This document shows, piece after piece, positions 8,707 to 18,739 of a stretch of 64,000 nucleotides of DNA (positions are counted from its first letter, which is position 1; the number at the start of each line of letters is the position of its first letter). The notes below the pieces were generated by a model. That model saw only the letters and a program-made list of their open reading frames with translations. It made no database searches and was not told where the DNA came from. Made by a program: the position numbers and the translations under genes. Source of the stretch: Microbacterium esteraromaticum (GTDB taxonomy: Bacteria; Actinomycetota; Actinomycetes; Actinomycetales; Microbacteriaceae); NCBI RefSeq assembly GCF_014084045.1, contig NZ_CP043732.1:1736001-1800000 (forward strand), read 5' to 3'.

Positions 8707-11427
8707 ATGAGAACAGTCGATGATCAGATCCGTAGCGCCGATCGTGCCATCTGTGACAGCATCGCTGCGCTGAAAGGCGATCGTGCACTTATGTCGCTCG
8801 TGGTTTTGTCACACCTTCGAAATCTCGTAGAGGGAGCAGCGGTTCGCCTTCACACGGGCCGTGCTGATGCTGACTACGACTACGACGCGATTCAGGCGGC
8901 GCTGGTCGCCATCGGGTCAGCGCCGAAGCGCGTTCAGTTCCTGCACCGTTTCCACAAATTGCTACAGGAGAGCGTGTCGCACTACACGATGGATGGTGAC
9001 ACCTCCGAGCGGCTGATGCTCAAGTACTACGAGTACCTCATCAGGCTACGCCTGCTGCTGCGGGCAGCTTGCAAGATTGAGACGCTCAATAATCTGGAGG
9101 ATTTTCCGGTCAACCTCGATCCTTCACTTCGCGAGTACCACCGCAAGATCGCCGCCCGGATCGATGCCGTCCGCGCCAATCCGACACCAGGAGGTGTTCG
9201 GAACCGGTACTACGTCCATCGAATCCGGCCGATCTTCACGAAGGGGCGGATTCTCTACGAGGTAGTCTTCCGCGCGACGACTGATCACTTGCAGAAGGTC
9301 GACCGAATCATTGCCTTCACGGACATCGAGATGACGGACAAGTACGCGGCGAACCTTACCGTGGTTTCCGAAGCCATCGACGTGCTCGGCCAGACGATGC
9401 CGATCACCATCATCACGGACTGGGAGGTCTCGATTCGTCCGTGCGAGTTCGACAACTTCGCTCGGTTGTTCGGAGTGGCGTCGAAGGTATCGTCAGGGTC
9501 CAGTGAGTACCGCGTGCTTATGGAGTATTTGACTCGAACGGAGACTGGACTCCTCGATGTCGTCGCGCTTCCTGACACTAGGTTTGCGGGGCTACGAGAG
9601 GATGCCACGCGGCGCGTCCAGAAGGCGGCGATCTTTCCCGTGCTTGAGAGGGCCCGCGATCTGATTTCCCGCCATCGCCCCGGGCACAACATGATCCGCT
9701 ACCTCATGCTCAGGATGAATAACCTGATCCTCAAGCAGCAGTACAGCTCTCAAACCTCTAGCCTGCTTTCGAATCTCAACCTGGATCGCGGATGCAAGCC
9801 ATTCGATTCAATGCCCTTCTGCACCTCGCCGAAAAAGCACAACGTCACGTTCTCCGACCTGGTCGAAAGTCTGGACACTCGTGACCGCGTCCACGAGCTG
9901 CTTGCTCGTCGTGTAAAGAACAACGTCGAGCAGCACGGCATGCTCTACACACCCGATGAGGAGCTTGAGCGCTTCGGCGACATTGACGCTTTGATCGCGA
10001 CCTTCAACAGCAAGCTCTGGCACGGGCACCGCCCGGCGCGGGACCTCGTCCACGACAAGAAGCACGTCTTCGTCCAGGAGTACGAAGACGACTCGGTCGA
10101 GATCATCGAAGAACTTCAGGCCCACGCCAAATCTGGGATCGGCGGATATACCGAGGCGGTCGAGCGATGGCTTGAGGAGACGCCGACGGTGAACGTGGAT
10201 GATCCGGTGAAAGAGGCAGCGCTCAAAGCACTGTTCGCGAGTTCCCAGGTCGCCTTGATCTACGGTGCAGCCGGCACGGGAAAGTCGACGATGATCGACC
10301 ACATCGCTCACTTTTTCAACGACAAGAGGAAGTTGTTCCTGGCGCACACCAATCCGGCGAAGAACAACCTTGAGCGGCGCGTCAGTGCCCAGAACTCCAC
10401 GTTTCGAACGATCGCGAGCCACCTCTGGAACGACACCGGCACCGAATTTGACGTGCTGTTCATTGACGAGTGCAGCATCGTCAGCAACGACGATCTCCTC
10501 CAGGTGCTACGGCGGACGTCGTTCGAACTACTTGTTCTTGTCGGGGACAGTTACCAGATCGAATCAATAAAATTCGGCAACTGGTTCACGTTGGCTCCGG
10601 CGTTCCTGCCGGACTCCTCGGTGTTCGAGCTCACCAGCCCCTACCGCACGAAGAGCGCCCAGCTACTGAAGTTCTGGGATGCCGTGCGCGGCATCGAGCC
10701 GAACATCGAAGAGTTGCTGGCTCACTACGGCTACTCAGCCGTGCTCGACGAGACCCTCTTCGCACCGCGCAATGACCAAGAGATCATCCTGTGCCTCAAC
10801 TACGACGGCCTATACGGCATCAACAACATCAACCGGTTCCTCCAGAGCGGCAATCCTGGCGAAGCGACCGTTTGGGGCGTCTCAACGTACAAGATCGGCG
10901 ACCCCGTCTTATTCGGGGACACCTCGCGATTCAGAGGAGTCATCTACAACAACCTCAAAGGAACGATTGTTGGAATCGAAACCTTCCCCGGTCAGATCCA
11001 GTTTGACATCGAGTTAGATCGGATACTCACGGCATTTGATGTCGCGCGAGTCTCCGGATTGCAGTGGCTCGGCGGCTCGACGGTCCGTTTCTCCGTTTCG
11101 GAGCAGGGGAGTACCGACGAGGAGGACGAGTCCAATAGCAAGACGGTTCCGTTCCAAGTCGCCTACGCGGTTTCCATCCACAAGGCGCAAGGTCTCGAGT
11201 ACGATTCCGTGAAGGTTGTGATCACCGACGCCAACGAGGACCGCTTCTCACACAGCATCTTCTACACGGCGGTTACCCGAGCTCGAGAGCGCCTCACGAT
11301 CTTTTGGACGCCAGAGACCCAACACGCTGTGTTGAGCCGGCTCGAACGACCGCACCAAGGACGGGACCTCGGTCTACTCCGTGGACGCCGCGGGCTCAAG
11401 TCGATTGGGTCGAAGAAGCGTCCCTAG
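8707..11427 (+). CDS. SF1 (RecD/UvrD-like) helicase with a large unknown N-terminal domain
   Basis: This protein has about 906 aa. The C-terminal 400 residues carry SF1 motifs: Walker A LIYGAAGTGKSTM (near 518), Walker B DVLFIDECS (near 581), motif III LVGDSYQIES (near 611), motif V SIHKAQGLEYDSVKVV (near 823) and motif VI YTAVTRARERL (near 853). The first 500 residues show no motif I can name; they are helical and then mixed alpha/beta (TMPITIITDWEV). I chose the ATG at 8707 for its AAGGGGG ribosome site over an in-frame start at 8629. It stands alone between a HAD gene and a convergent NACHT gene inside a defence-like island, so an anti-phage role is plausible but unproven. Confidence 0.8.
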   Translation: MRTVDDQIRSADRAICDSIAALKGDRALMSLVVLSHLRNLVEGAAVRLHTGRADADYDYDAIQAALVAIGSAPKRVQFLHRFHKLLQESVSHYTMDGDTSERLMLKYYEYLIRLRLLLRAACKIETLNNLEDFPVNLDPSLREYHRKIAARIDAVRANPTPGGVRNRYYVHRIRPIFTKGRILYEVVFRATTDHLQKVDRIIAFTDIEMTDKYAANLTVVSEAIDVLGQTMPITIITDWEVSIRPCEFDNFARLFGVASKVSSGSSEYRVLMEYLTRTETGLLDVVALPDTRFAGLREDATRRVQKAAIFPVLERARDLISRHRPGHNMIRYLMLRMNNLILKQQYSSQTSSLLSNLNLDRGCKPFDSMPFCTSPKKHNVTFSDLVESLDTRDRVHELLARRVKNNVEQHGMLYTPDEELERFGDIDALIATFNSKLWHGHRPARDLVHDKKHVFVQEYEDDSVEIIEELQAHAKSGIGGYTEAVERWLEETPTVNVDDPVKEAALKALFASSQVALIYGAAGTGKSTMIDHIAHFFNDKRKLFLAHTNPAKNNLERRVSAQNSTFRTIASHLWNDTGTEFDVLFIDECSIVSNDDLLQVLRRTSFELLVLVGDSYQIESIKFGNWFTLAPAFLPDSSVFELTSPYRTKSAQLLKFWDAVRGIEPNIEELLAHYGYSAVLDETLFAPRNDQEIILCLNYDGLYGINNINRFLQSGNPGEATVWGVSTYKIGDPVLFGDTSRFRGVIYNNLKGTIVGIETFPGQIQFDIELDRILTAFDVARVSGLQWLGGSTVRFSVSEQGSTDEEDESNSKTVPFQVAYAVSIHKAQGLEYDSVKVVITDANEDRFSHSIFYTAVTRARERLTIFWTPETQHAVLSRLERPHQGRDLGLLRGRRGLKSIGSKKRP

Positions 11428-11611
11428 TCTCCGGTCGGTGTCGCCACCGGCTGCTGAGCGGGGTCTGGTCAGGCCCAGCGGCAAGATCGGCACCACGACC
11501 CGCGTCGCCGAAGTGGGGAACAGTCCGAAATGGCCGACTTCATCTCCACTCGTCTCCGTGCATGTGTGCGGCGCGCGCGGCGGTTGGGGTTCGCGTGCAG
11601 TTTCGTGACGG

Positions 11612-14407
11612 TCAGTCGAGTTGGTCGGAGACGGGGCGGCGGCCGGCGCCGCGTTCGTAGATGACAGACACCCCGTGCGGGACGCGCCAGCTCTCGAGGG
11701 GGAGAGAGGCGATGAGGACTTCGAGGAGTGCGGCGGTGTGTGGGTCGTCGATCAGTTGCGCGGTCGAATTGTCGGTGACGGTGTCGTTGTGCACGAGGGT
11801 CACGCCGACCTCGCCGCTGCCGAACGGTGGTGCGTGGTAGAAGTTCAAAGCATCGAGGAGGGGTCTGAGGGCCACGACCGCGTCGCCGGGTTCTGGCAGC
11901 GACGAGATGTGGTCTTCGAGGACGGTGCCGAGGCAGTCGAAGGTCTCGGAGGTTCTCGACAAGATCGGTTCTGTGGCGTCCCGGAGCGCTGCCTGACTGA
12001 TCCCTGCGTCGAGCTTGGTCATCGCGAGGAGGAACCGGGCGGTGTGACTTGCTCGTGGAGTCCCGGATAGGGCCTGGATGAGTGTGTTGCGAATGAGGCT
12101 TCGTGTGGTGGAATCGGCGCTGGCTGCTGCGGTGAGGCCGTCCGCGAACGCCTGCATGTTGCGTGGTGCCGGGCCGGTCAATGCTCGGAGGGCGACTTGG
12201 ACGAGTCGGCGCAGCCATTTAGGTGTCTGGGTGGCGAGGCCATCGTCGAGGAGGGCAGCGGCGAGTTCGGGGCCGATCGGGCTCAACCAGCCGGGCCACG
12301 TCTCGCCGATGTCGACGTTCTCCACGATGTGGACGATCATTTCTCGTTGTTCGTCGGTGCCGTTGGAGAATACGTATCCGGCCATGAACACCCAGGTTGC
12401 GCGCCAGTGCGGGCTGGGGGCGAGGGCGATGAGCCGCGTGCGAAGGTTGGCGTCGTTGGTTTTCACGAGTGACCGAGCAGCCATGAGTTCTTGAAGGCTG
12501 CGGACTTCGAAGGCGAACCCGTCGTCTTCGGCGGGCACGAGGAGGACGAGCCGTTCGGTTGCGGCTTGCATGATCCGGTCCCCGATCTGGGTTCGGAGGC
12601 GGTCTGTGTCGTGTTCGAGTTCGGTGAGTCGGGCGTCGAGAAGCTCGCGCATCTGCCCGCGGGGCATCACCGATTTTTCGCCTCCGGAAGTTTCCGCCTT
12701 GATGTGGAGGACCCGGCCGACCGTTTCGTGCAGATAGATGATGGCGTGATTCTGTGACGCGAGGAGGGGTGCCAGGGTGGTGGGTTTTCCTGCTTCGCGC
12801 GTGTACATCGTGTCGAAGTACTGGGAGTAGAGCTGGTAGCGGTCCGAGGGCAGTGTTCCGACTCGCTCCAGGATGATCGTCATGATCAGTACCTGGAGCG
12901 GAGTCTTCATGAGGCGTTGCATCGTGCTCAGTGAGAACTGACGTTCCAGGGACGCGAGGAGTGGGTCTCGGCGGTCCGGATCGTCGGCGAGGCGCCGTTG
13001 AGTGACCATGCGCCCGTAGCGTTCTGCTGTTTCCCGATCGAGGGAGGTGAGGTTAAGTTGACGGAATCGTTCGGGCATGAATCGTTCCGCGTCGCTGGAG
13101 GGGCGGGTGGTGACGATGCAGAGGAGGTCGGCGTTGCTGTTCTCGAGGTCTTCCACAAAGTAGGTGATCGCGTCGAGCACTCGTGGGCGGACCTCGAGCG
13201 CGGTCACTTCATCGAGCCCGTCGAGGATGATGATCGACGGCCAGGAGGTGAGCCACCGTTTGAGGACGTTCGGTTTGATGTCGATGTCGGCCCGGCGCGA
13301 GATCGTGTCGGCGAGGAATCGGAGCAGCATGAGGTCGCCGCTCGGCCCGATGGCCGCAGCGAAATCCGTGAGCCTGATGAGCACGGGCCATCGCCGCCCG
13401 GTAGGACCATCCGTCCCGAGGCCGCGGAATGCTGCCTCGGTTGCTTCGCGGACGTGCCGAGCGGTGGGTGGCAGAGACTCTTCTGCCGCAAATTGTGAGC
13501 GAAATGCCTGCGTGACGAATTTCGTGATGGTGCTCTTGCCGCTTCCTGCTCGTCCGGTTATGACGACGTGGGGGCGCTCCACCCGATCGGCCATCATGGG
13601 TTTCAGCACAGCGCTTGACCGGGTGAAGATCTCGGAGAGGACCGTAGACTCCGTTGCGTCTTCGTCGGTAGTTTTCAGGTCGATGACGATCTGCTCGACG
13701 GACTCGCGGTCGCTGCCGCCAGCTTCTTGAAAATGGACCCAGCGTTCGGCGGACAGCGCCGCTCCCGCGTGGGTGTGTAAGAAGGGATGCAGCTCGTCGG
13801 GCCTCAAGGTGTCGGAAATCTGAGTGAGGCGTTCGAGCAGGTCACCCACGGTGAGGAGAGCCCTGAACCCGTTGCGCACGGATCCGTGCGCGGTGAGAAG
13901 AGAGTTGACTTTGTCTCGGTGCCACACCCGGATCTGTCGAAGGCCGCGCTTTCGCAGGGTGACTCTCGGGTCGCCGGACGCGGGGTTGTCCAACCATTTG
14001 GCAAGGTGCGCGGTGAGGCGGTCGATGCCGGCGCCCGGCGCACTCGAGATGCGGGCGTTCGTGACGAAAAGGAGGTGGTCCGGGACTGAAGCCCGGGTGC
14101 TGGACATGTCCAGCCATTTCTCGAGTTCCGCGTCGATCTGCTTGAGAAGCCAAGAGAGGTTGTTAGCGGGATCGACGGAGTGATGCTCGCGCTGTTTCGC
14201 TTGGATCACCGTGTACCCATCCCACACGTTCGGATCGTCAGGCTCGGTGCCCCACCGAATGAGCCCACGGAAGGTGGCCTCGCGCCCCCCGTCCGGCCCC
14301 GCCCCGAAGGCTTCAAGCCCTGGACCGAACACCTCCTCACACACGGCGATCGTCATTTGTTCGAAAGCGCGCGGACTGAGTTCCTCGAGCGGGTAGTCCT
14401 GGGCCAT
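11612..14407 (-). CDS. NACHT-family ATPase with N-terminal Mrr-like nuclease domain
   Basis: This 931-aa protein has three regions. Residues 1-170 look like a PD-(D/E)XK (Mrr/Cap4-type) nuclease, with EAFGAGPDGGREATF (catalytic Asp/Glu) and TVIQAKQ (Gln-x-Lys) motifs. Residues about 280-450 form a NACHT NTPase with Walker A VVITGRAGSGKSTITKF and Walker B SIIILDGLDEV. The C-terminal 450 residues are helical, with no clear leucine-rich or TPR repeat. GGAG lies 5 bp before the ATG. The architecture (nuclease-NACHT-helical sensor) matches bacterial NLR-like anti-phage proteins, where target recognition triggers nucleic-acid degradation. It is divergent from a single-pass membrane protein 240 bp away. 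Confidence 0.85.
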   Translation of the reverse strand: MAQDYPLEELSPRAFEQMTIAVCEEVFGPGLEAFGAGPDGGREATFRGLIRWGTEPDDPNVWDGYTVIQAKQREHHSVDPANNLSWLLKQIDAELEKWLDMSSTRASVPDHLLFVTNARISSAPGAGIDRLTAHLAKWLDNPASGDPRVTLRKRGLRQIRVWHRDKVNSLLTAHGSVRNGFRALLTVGDLLERLTQISDTLRPDELHPFLHTHAGAALSAERWVHFQEAGGSDRESVEQIVIDLKTTDEDATESTVLSEIFTRSSAVLKPMMADRVERPHVVITGRAGSGKSTITKFVTQAFRSQFAAEESLPPTARHVREATEAAFRGLGTDGPTGRRWPVLIRLTDFAAAIGPSGDLMLLRFLADTISRRADIDIKPNVLKRWLTSWPSIIILDGLDEVTALEVRPRVLDAITYFVEDLENSNADLLCIVTTRPSSDAERFMPERFRQLNLTSLDRETAERYGRMVTQRRLADDPDRRDPLLASLERQFSLSTMQRLMKTPLQVLIMTIILERVGTLPSDRYQLYSQYFDTMYTREAGKPTTLAPLLASQNHAIIYLHETVGRVLHIKAETSGGEKSVMPRGQMRELLDARLTELEHDTDRLRTQIGDRIMQAATERLVLLVPAEDDGFAFEVRSLQELMAARSLVKTNDANLRTRLIALAPSPHWRATWVFMAGYVFSNGTDEQREMIVHIVENVDIGETWPGWLSPIGPELAAALLDDGLATQTPKWLRRLVQVALRALTGPAPRNMQAFADGLTAAASADSTTRSLIRNTLIQALSGTPRASHTARFLLAMTKLDAGISQAALRDATEPILSRTSETFDCLGTVLEDHISSLPEPGDAVVALRPLLDALNFYHAPPFGSGEVGVTLVHNDTVTDNSTAQLIDDPHTAALLEVLIASLPLESWRVPHGVSVIYERGAGRRPVSDQLD

Positions 14408-14646
14408 GGGGGCTCCATTCGTGGTCTTTCGAGGCGAGACGATTCAATACGTGACAGATCCAGTCGGTCGCATCAATGTACCGAACAGGGCCACTGTTTC
14501 ACGGCAGGGTGCTCGCCGAGGCTGCTCGAGCAGGAGCGTTGAAGATTGTGCGAAGCGCCCTCCCTTACGAGTGACCCGTGCCGAACATGTCCGGAGAAGC
14601 GCAGAGCGTCGGCCTCGGTAAGATCACGTGACCGCCAGGAGGCCAC

Positions 14647-15516
14647 GTGATCTGTCTAGCCGCCCTCGCCTGCGTCGCGCCGGCCCCTAATCCTCTTGCC
14701 GACCTGGTGCAGGTGGGGATCCTGGTCGTCGCGGCTGTGGCACTCTTCTGGGCTGTCCGGGAGTGGGTATGGGGCGGCAGCATCCTGAAGGTGCAGCTCG
14801 AGCTCGGCCGAACCGATGGCCTCCGGATGGTACGTGCCTCTCCGGCAGATATGGAGAACCCCGATGCCATCGACTGGCGGATGCCATACAGACTGGACGG
14901 TCCCGCACTCGATGTCGCTGTCATCACCGTGATCAACAAGGGCCGAACCCCGGTGACGGTACTCAGCCCGGCGCTGCTCTTCAGCTCGAAGGGTGCGGAG
15001 GACTTGCGAGTGTCGGGTCAGCTGGTAGGCGGCAGCTGGGGAGAGGACGAAAGCCGGATCCGGCTCGAGGTCCATGACTCCTGCGTCTTTACCCTGATGC
15101 TGCAGCCGATGGCCGTCATCGCGCGCAGCGACATGACCTTCCAGAAGCCTCAAGGAGCGGGGGGAAATATCTGGGCTCGCGCAGCCGTGACGTCGGGGAA
15201 AGGTGGCGTCAAACTATCGCCGAGCTCCGTCCGGTCGAGAGCGAAGTGGTACTCGCTGAACCGCCTGGATGCTCGATGGAAGGTGAGCACTCCGTTGCGC
15301 GGGAAACCCCTCACTCCCACCGAAGAGCTGATGGCGCAGTTCCTAGCCCCCGGCGGAGATGTCTACGATCAATCGGTGCTGCTCGGCAGCGTGCTCGGTG
15401 CCGCGGAAGCAGGAGAATCCGTGAACGAGCTCGCCGCGCGGGTCGAAGACCGATACGGGATCATGAATGCCGGCAAGATCGCGATGCGCGCGATGGTCCT
15501 CGCTGGGAAGCTCTAG
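14647..15516 (+). CDS. Single-pass membrane protein of unknown function
   Basis: This 289-aa protein starts at GTG, with AGGAGG ending 4 bp upstream. One transmembrane segment lies at about residues 15-40 (LVQVGILVVAAVALFWAVREW). The rest is a soluble domain with an immunoglobulin-like feel (VAVITVINKGRTPVTVLSPALLF; CVFTLMLQPMAVIA) followed by a helical tail. I do not recognise a family. It diverges from the NACHT gene, so the two could share a control region, but nothing shows that they work together. Confidence 0.7.
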   Translation: MICLAALACVAPAPNPLADLVQVGILVVAAVALFWAVREWVWGGSILKVQLELGRTDGLRMVRASPADMENPDAIDWRMPYRLDGPALDVAVITVINKGRTPVTVLSPALLFSSKGAEDLRVSGQLVGGSWGEDESRIRLEVHDSCVFTLMLQPMAVIARSDMTFQKPQGAGGNIWARAAVTSGKGGVKLSPSSVRSRAKWYSLNRLDARWKVSTPLRGKPLTPTEELMAQFLAPGGDVYDQSVLLGSVLGAAEAGESVNELAARVEDRYGIMNAGKIAMRAMVLAGKL

Positions 15517-15550
15517 GGGCTTCGCGGCCTTCGAGAGTGCAGGCTGACCG

Positions 15551-15775
15551 CTACGCCAATGGCTGCGCACGGGCACCTCGCCCCGGGCGCTTCTGATTGG
15601 GGAGGGTAGTGCGGGGTGCAGCTGTGTACGTGAGCGTGAGGATCTCGCCAGCTGCAGGGGTCTTCACGGCGAGTGGTCGATAGGTGCGTTCCCACTCGGC
15701 GGGCACCGCGAACTCCGCAGGCGGCTCCAGGTGAGACAGGCGCGTTTCGCGTCGATCGCCATCTGCAGCCCGCCA
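15551..15775 (-). pseudogene. Possible coding remnant in a 400-bp gap
   Basis: The gap 15517-15918 has no intact gene. A minus-strand frame open from after a TAG (15778-15776) to a TAG at 15553-15551 reads convincingly as protein (RLSHLEPPAEFAVPAEWERT, then LAVKTPAAGEILTLTY), with no start codon in reach. It is most simply the tail of a gene whose 5' part was lost. The original function is not recognisable. Confidence 0.3.
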
Positions 15776-15918
15776 CTATGGCGTAGTTGGTGAAGCCCGC
15801 GTGCAGGAAAGTTCTGGTGAGGATCGCGCCTGCCTTGCTGGCCGAGACGGAACTGATGGGCTGCCGGTGCTCTGTCCGTGCTCGGCGCGTCGACTGCGTT
15901 GTGCCGAACTCGTCGGTG

Positions 15919-17544
15919 CTACGGGAACGACTTTTCATCGATTCCGGTGAGATCCCACGGCGACGCGAGCACTGGCTCGGTTTCAGAGCGGACTAACCGT
16001 GTGGGGGCCCACGCTACAAGGTGCTCGCCTTGCGGCGGACTCATGATGTAGTCGCGCGGGTGCCCGGGGCTGTCGGTCGCCGTGGTGGGATGCACCTCGA
16101 GCTGCTGATGCCAGAGGTGCGTCGCGGGCGTTGGGATCTGTTGCCCGGCGAACGCGATCGATCCCTCCTTGATGGCGATGACCTGCGGTGGATTTCCCGA
16201 TGGTGAGGTGACGGTCGCGCTCTTTAGGCGGGCATGGACGACTTTGCCTTCCCAGATCAGACGTGTCTGCCGCAGTCTGACGCGTTCCAGGTTAGTGAAG
16301 CGTCCGTTGCAGACTCCGATCTCATTTCCCGTGATCCTCTCGATCTCGATCACATCACTGAGCGCCTCCTCGATAACGCGCATCTGGAGTTCCTCTTCGG
16401 CGCTGAGGTCCTCCATCGAGATGGTGATGTTTCCGCCGGGGACGTCGAACACCGCGCGATCTGCTGAGTGCAGGCGCCGTGCGAGCTGTGTGGAGCGAAG
16501 CTTTTGCGCGTTTGTGAGTTCGAGGTACTTTTCCTCAGCGAGGGTGCATGCGACTGCCCGATCGTTCTCGAATGTGAACGCGAAGGTGAGGATGAGGCAC
16601 CCATCGACGAAAATGTCCCATTCGACGCCGCCTTCTTCAGGGCGACGGTGCATGACTGCGGCTTCGAGGTTCGTATGCTCGTCGCCAGTCTGAAGGGTGA
16701 GGGACACCTGATTGGCGGGGTCCTGCAGGAACAGGTCAGAGACGGTGAAGCGCGACCATTCGGTCGGCAGGTCGCTGCCTTCCGCTAGATCAGGGACCGC
16801 GGTGCCGGTGTCGGCGTAAAACACGCGCACATCGATCGGTGACTCCGACTCGTGAACGCTTACCGCGGACGTCCATGCATCATCAGGCAACATGATCAGC
16901 GATCGTTCTTGCAGGTCGCGAACAAGGTCCAATGTGTCGAGTGTGAGCATTGCGATGCGCGAGAACACGCGAACCGCCGCGGTGTAGCGCTCCTTGAGAT
17001 CATGCTCGAGCGCCGCCACCTTCGCTCCGCGGGGGTCCGCGTGGACGAGATCTGCGTAGAGCCAGCCTGCCGCAAGTTGCGTATCCGAGACGATGCTGGT
17101 CGGTGCATGATCGGGTCCGACCGCCTGAACGGTGTATCCCTGGACTTGTGTTCCCTGGATTTCCGTAGACCCCCAGGCTGCTCGTAGGGCCGTGATTCGC
17201 TGCCTATCGGAAGCTGATGCCGCCCCGGCAGTCAATGCGGTGATCGCGTCGAGGACCCGGTTGTAAAAGATCGGCTCCGACTCGACCGTGAGCGGGCGCA
17301 GGCGAGCGACGAGAGACTCGAAGGTCTCCTCATCGGGCAGGTCCTCTACGACGGTAAAGCGGCCCGCGAGATCGATGTTGCCGCGGATCATGGTGTTGGC
17401 GAACGCCTGGAGGCGGTCCCTCGACTGCGAGAGTGAGTGCGCGGCAACCCGTCGCGCACGCAGAACAAAGCGTTCCACGATCTTTGCGGGCTCGATCGTC
17501 GGTGCCACCTTCTTCTGGCCGCGACGATCGTTCTGAGCCGCCAT
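15919..17544 (-). CDS. Unknown 541-aa protein coupled to an HNH nuclease
   Basis: This gene starts at an ATG (17544) that overlaps the HNH stop (TGATG), so the two are translationally coupled. I recognise no domain. The N-terminus is basic and helical (ERFVLRARRVAAHSLSQSRD); the middle is alpha-helical (ALEHDLKERYTAAVRVFSRIAMLTLDTLDLV); the second half is beta-rich and acidic (RFTVSDLFLQDPANQVSLTL, WDIFVDGCLILTFAFTFEND). It has no transmembrane segment, ATPase motif or obvious nuclease motif. Composition matches its neighbours. Its position in a defence-like island and its coupling to a nuclease make it a candidate sensor or regulator; that is inference only. Confidence 0.7.
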   Translation of the reverse strand: MAAQNDRRGQKKVAPTIEPAKIVERFVLRARRVAAHSLSQSRDRLQAFANTMIRGNIDLAGRFTVVEDLPDEETFESLVARLRPLTVESEPIFYNRVLDAITALTAGAASASDRQRITALRAAWGSTEIQGTQVQGYTVQAVGPDHAPTSIVSDTQLAAGWLYADLVHADPRGAKVAALEHDLKERYTAAVRVFSRIAMLTLDTLDLVRDLQERSLIMLPDDAWTSAVSVHESESPIDVRVFYADTGTAVPDLAEGSDLPTEWSRFTVSDLFLQDPANQVSLTLQTGDEHTNLEAAVMHRRPEEGGVEWDIFVDGCLILTFAFTFENDRAVACTLAEEKYLELTNAQKLRSTQLARRLHSADRAVFDVPGGNITISMEDLSAEEELQMRVIEEALSDVIEIERITGNEIGVCNGRFTNLERVRLRQTRLIWEGKVVHARLKSATVTSPSGNPPQVIAIKEGSIAFAGQQIPTPATHLWHQQLEVHPTTATDSPGHPRDYIMSPPQGEHLVAWAPTRLVRSETEPVLASPWDLTGIDEKSFP

Positions 17545-18416
17545 CAGTCCACACGCCTTGTGAATCCCGTGATCGGGTCGAACGGCCAATCGACGGCGAA
17601 GACGCGATTGAAGCTGATCACCATTGCCGATTCCGTTAGTTCATCCGAGGCTGCCATCAAGATGATCTCGCCAGGGCTCGGTTCGTGTGCGGAACGCGCG
17701 ACCTTGATGGACCTCGCTACGTCGCCGAGCTCAGCCTTCTGGTCACGGGGCACGTCTCGGGCAACGAGGAGCTCAGCTCTCAACGCATCAGCGCGGGGCG
17801 TCCGCGGGATCGCGTGCAGCGCAACGCATCCGGCCAAATATGCAGTCTTGACCGCTGCGATGTGCGAACGGGTTGCGTCGACAATCTCGTAGCTCATCTC
17901 GAACTCCTGTTCTCCCAAGATCTGAGAGACCGCCGGGTCGTGTTTGCCGTGTTGGAAGAGAACAAACCCGCCGGATGCGTTCTCGCGTAGTAGGTACTCG
18001 CCAACGCTGCGGCGGCCGGGAACGGTCTTGCCCGAGAGTCGTACCTTCCCGATCGCGTTCTCATACCAATTGCGCAGGTGCGGCTCGTACTTGCTGCCGA
18101 ACTCGTTGTTGCAATTTTCACAGGTCATCGTGATCACGCTCCCGCCAACTGAGTGGGGCGGCACATGCTCTCGGCTTCGCGGCTCCGGCGCGAAGCAGAT
18201 CGGGCAAACACCAAAGTCGACAAAATCGAACGCGACAGGGAGCGCCTGAAAATACCGCTCTGTTCCCAATGGCCGCGGCATACGCACCTCGAGCGTCGAC
18301 CCATCCTCCAGACGAAGAACGGCCTGGCTGAGCTCAGGGATGCCGCGACCATTCGCACGCCCATTGACGCTTTCAATCACACCGCGTACACGAGGCTGGC
18401 CAGACGAATCGCTCAC
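17544..18416 (-). CDS. HNH endonuclease-like protein
   Basis: This 290-aa protein has a zinc-anchored HNH core at residues 70-110: a CPIC knuckle, then SREHVPPHSVGG (catalytic His), then CENCNNEFGSKYE (second knuckle and Asn). The order CxxC, REH, CxxCNN is that of the HNH_5-like group. The first 65 residues form a small beta domain. The C-terminal 150 residues have no named motif. It is the first gene of a two-gene unit with the 541-aa protein. The 323-bp region 18417-18739 separates it from the divergent SLATT gene and must contain both promoters; I see no clear operator there. Confidence 0.8.
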   Translation of the reverse strand: MSDSSGQPRVRGVIESVNGRANGRGIPELSQAVLRLEDGSTLEVRMPRPLGTERYFQALPVAFDFVDFGVCPICFAPEPRSREHVPPHSVGGSVITMTCENCNNEFGSKYEPHLRNWYENAIGKVRLSGKTVPGRRSVGEYLLRENASGGFVLFQHGKHDPAVSQILGEQEFEMSYEIVDATRSHIAAVKTAYLAGCVALHAIPRTPRADALRAELLVARDVPRDQKAELGDVARSIKVARSAHEPSPGEIILMAASDELTESAMVISFNRVFAVDWPFDPITGFTRRVD

Positions 18417-18739
18417 GGGTCAGACTGTACTCGTCGTCCTCGACGTTGCGGGAATGTCCGCTAGCTCTCTAAATCGAGGAAGTAGCGCGACTGCGTCGCC
18501 TCTATCGGTGAATTCGCTCAGGCTTCATGACGGATCGCGCTTGTGAGCCGGATGTAAATTCCGGGGCATGCAGAGTCGTTTCTCTCTGGGGTGAACGGAA
18601 AGAGTCGTAGCCTGCGCGGGACTTCGTCCCCAACGTTCCGGCCGAGCTACGCCCATTGGTTCGCCTTCGAAACGGGCCGTGTCGGTGTCCGCCGCTAGCA
18701 TGCACTTGCGGCGGACTGTCGCCGTGGGCTGGGGGAAAG

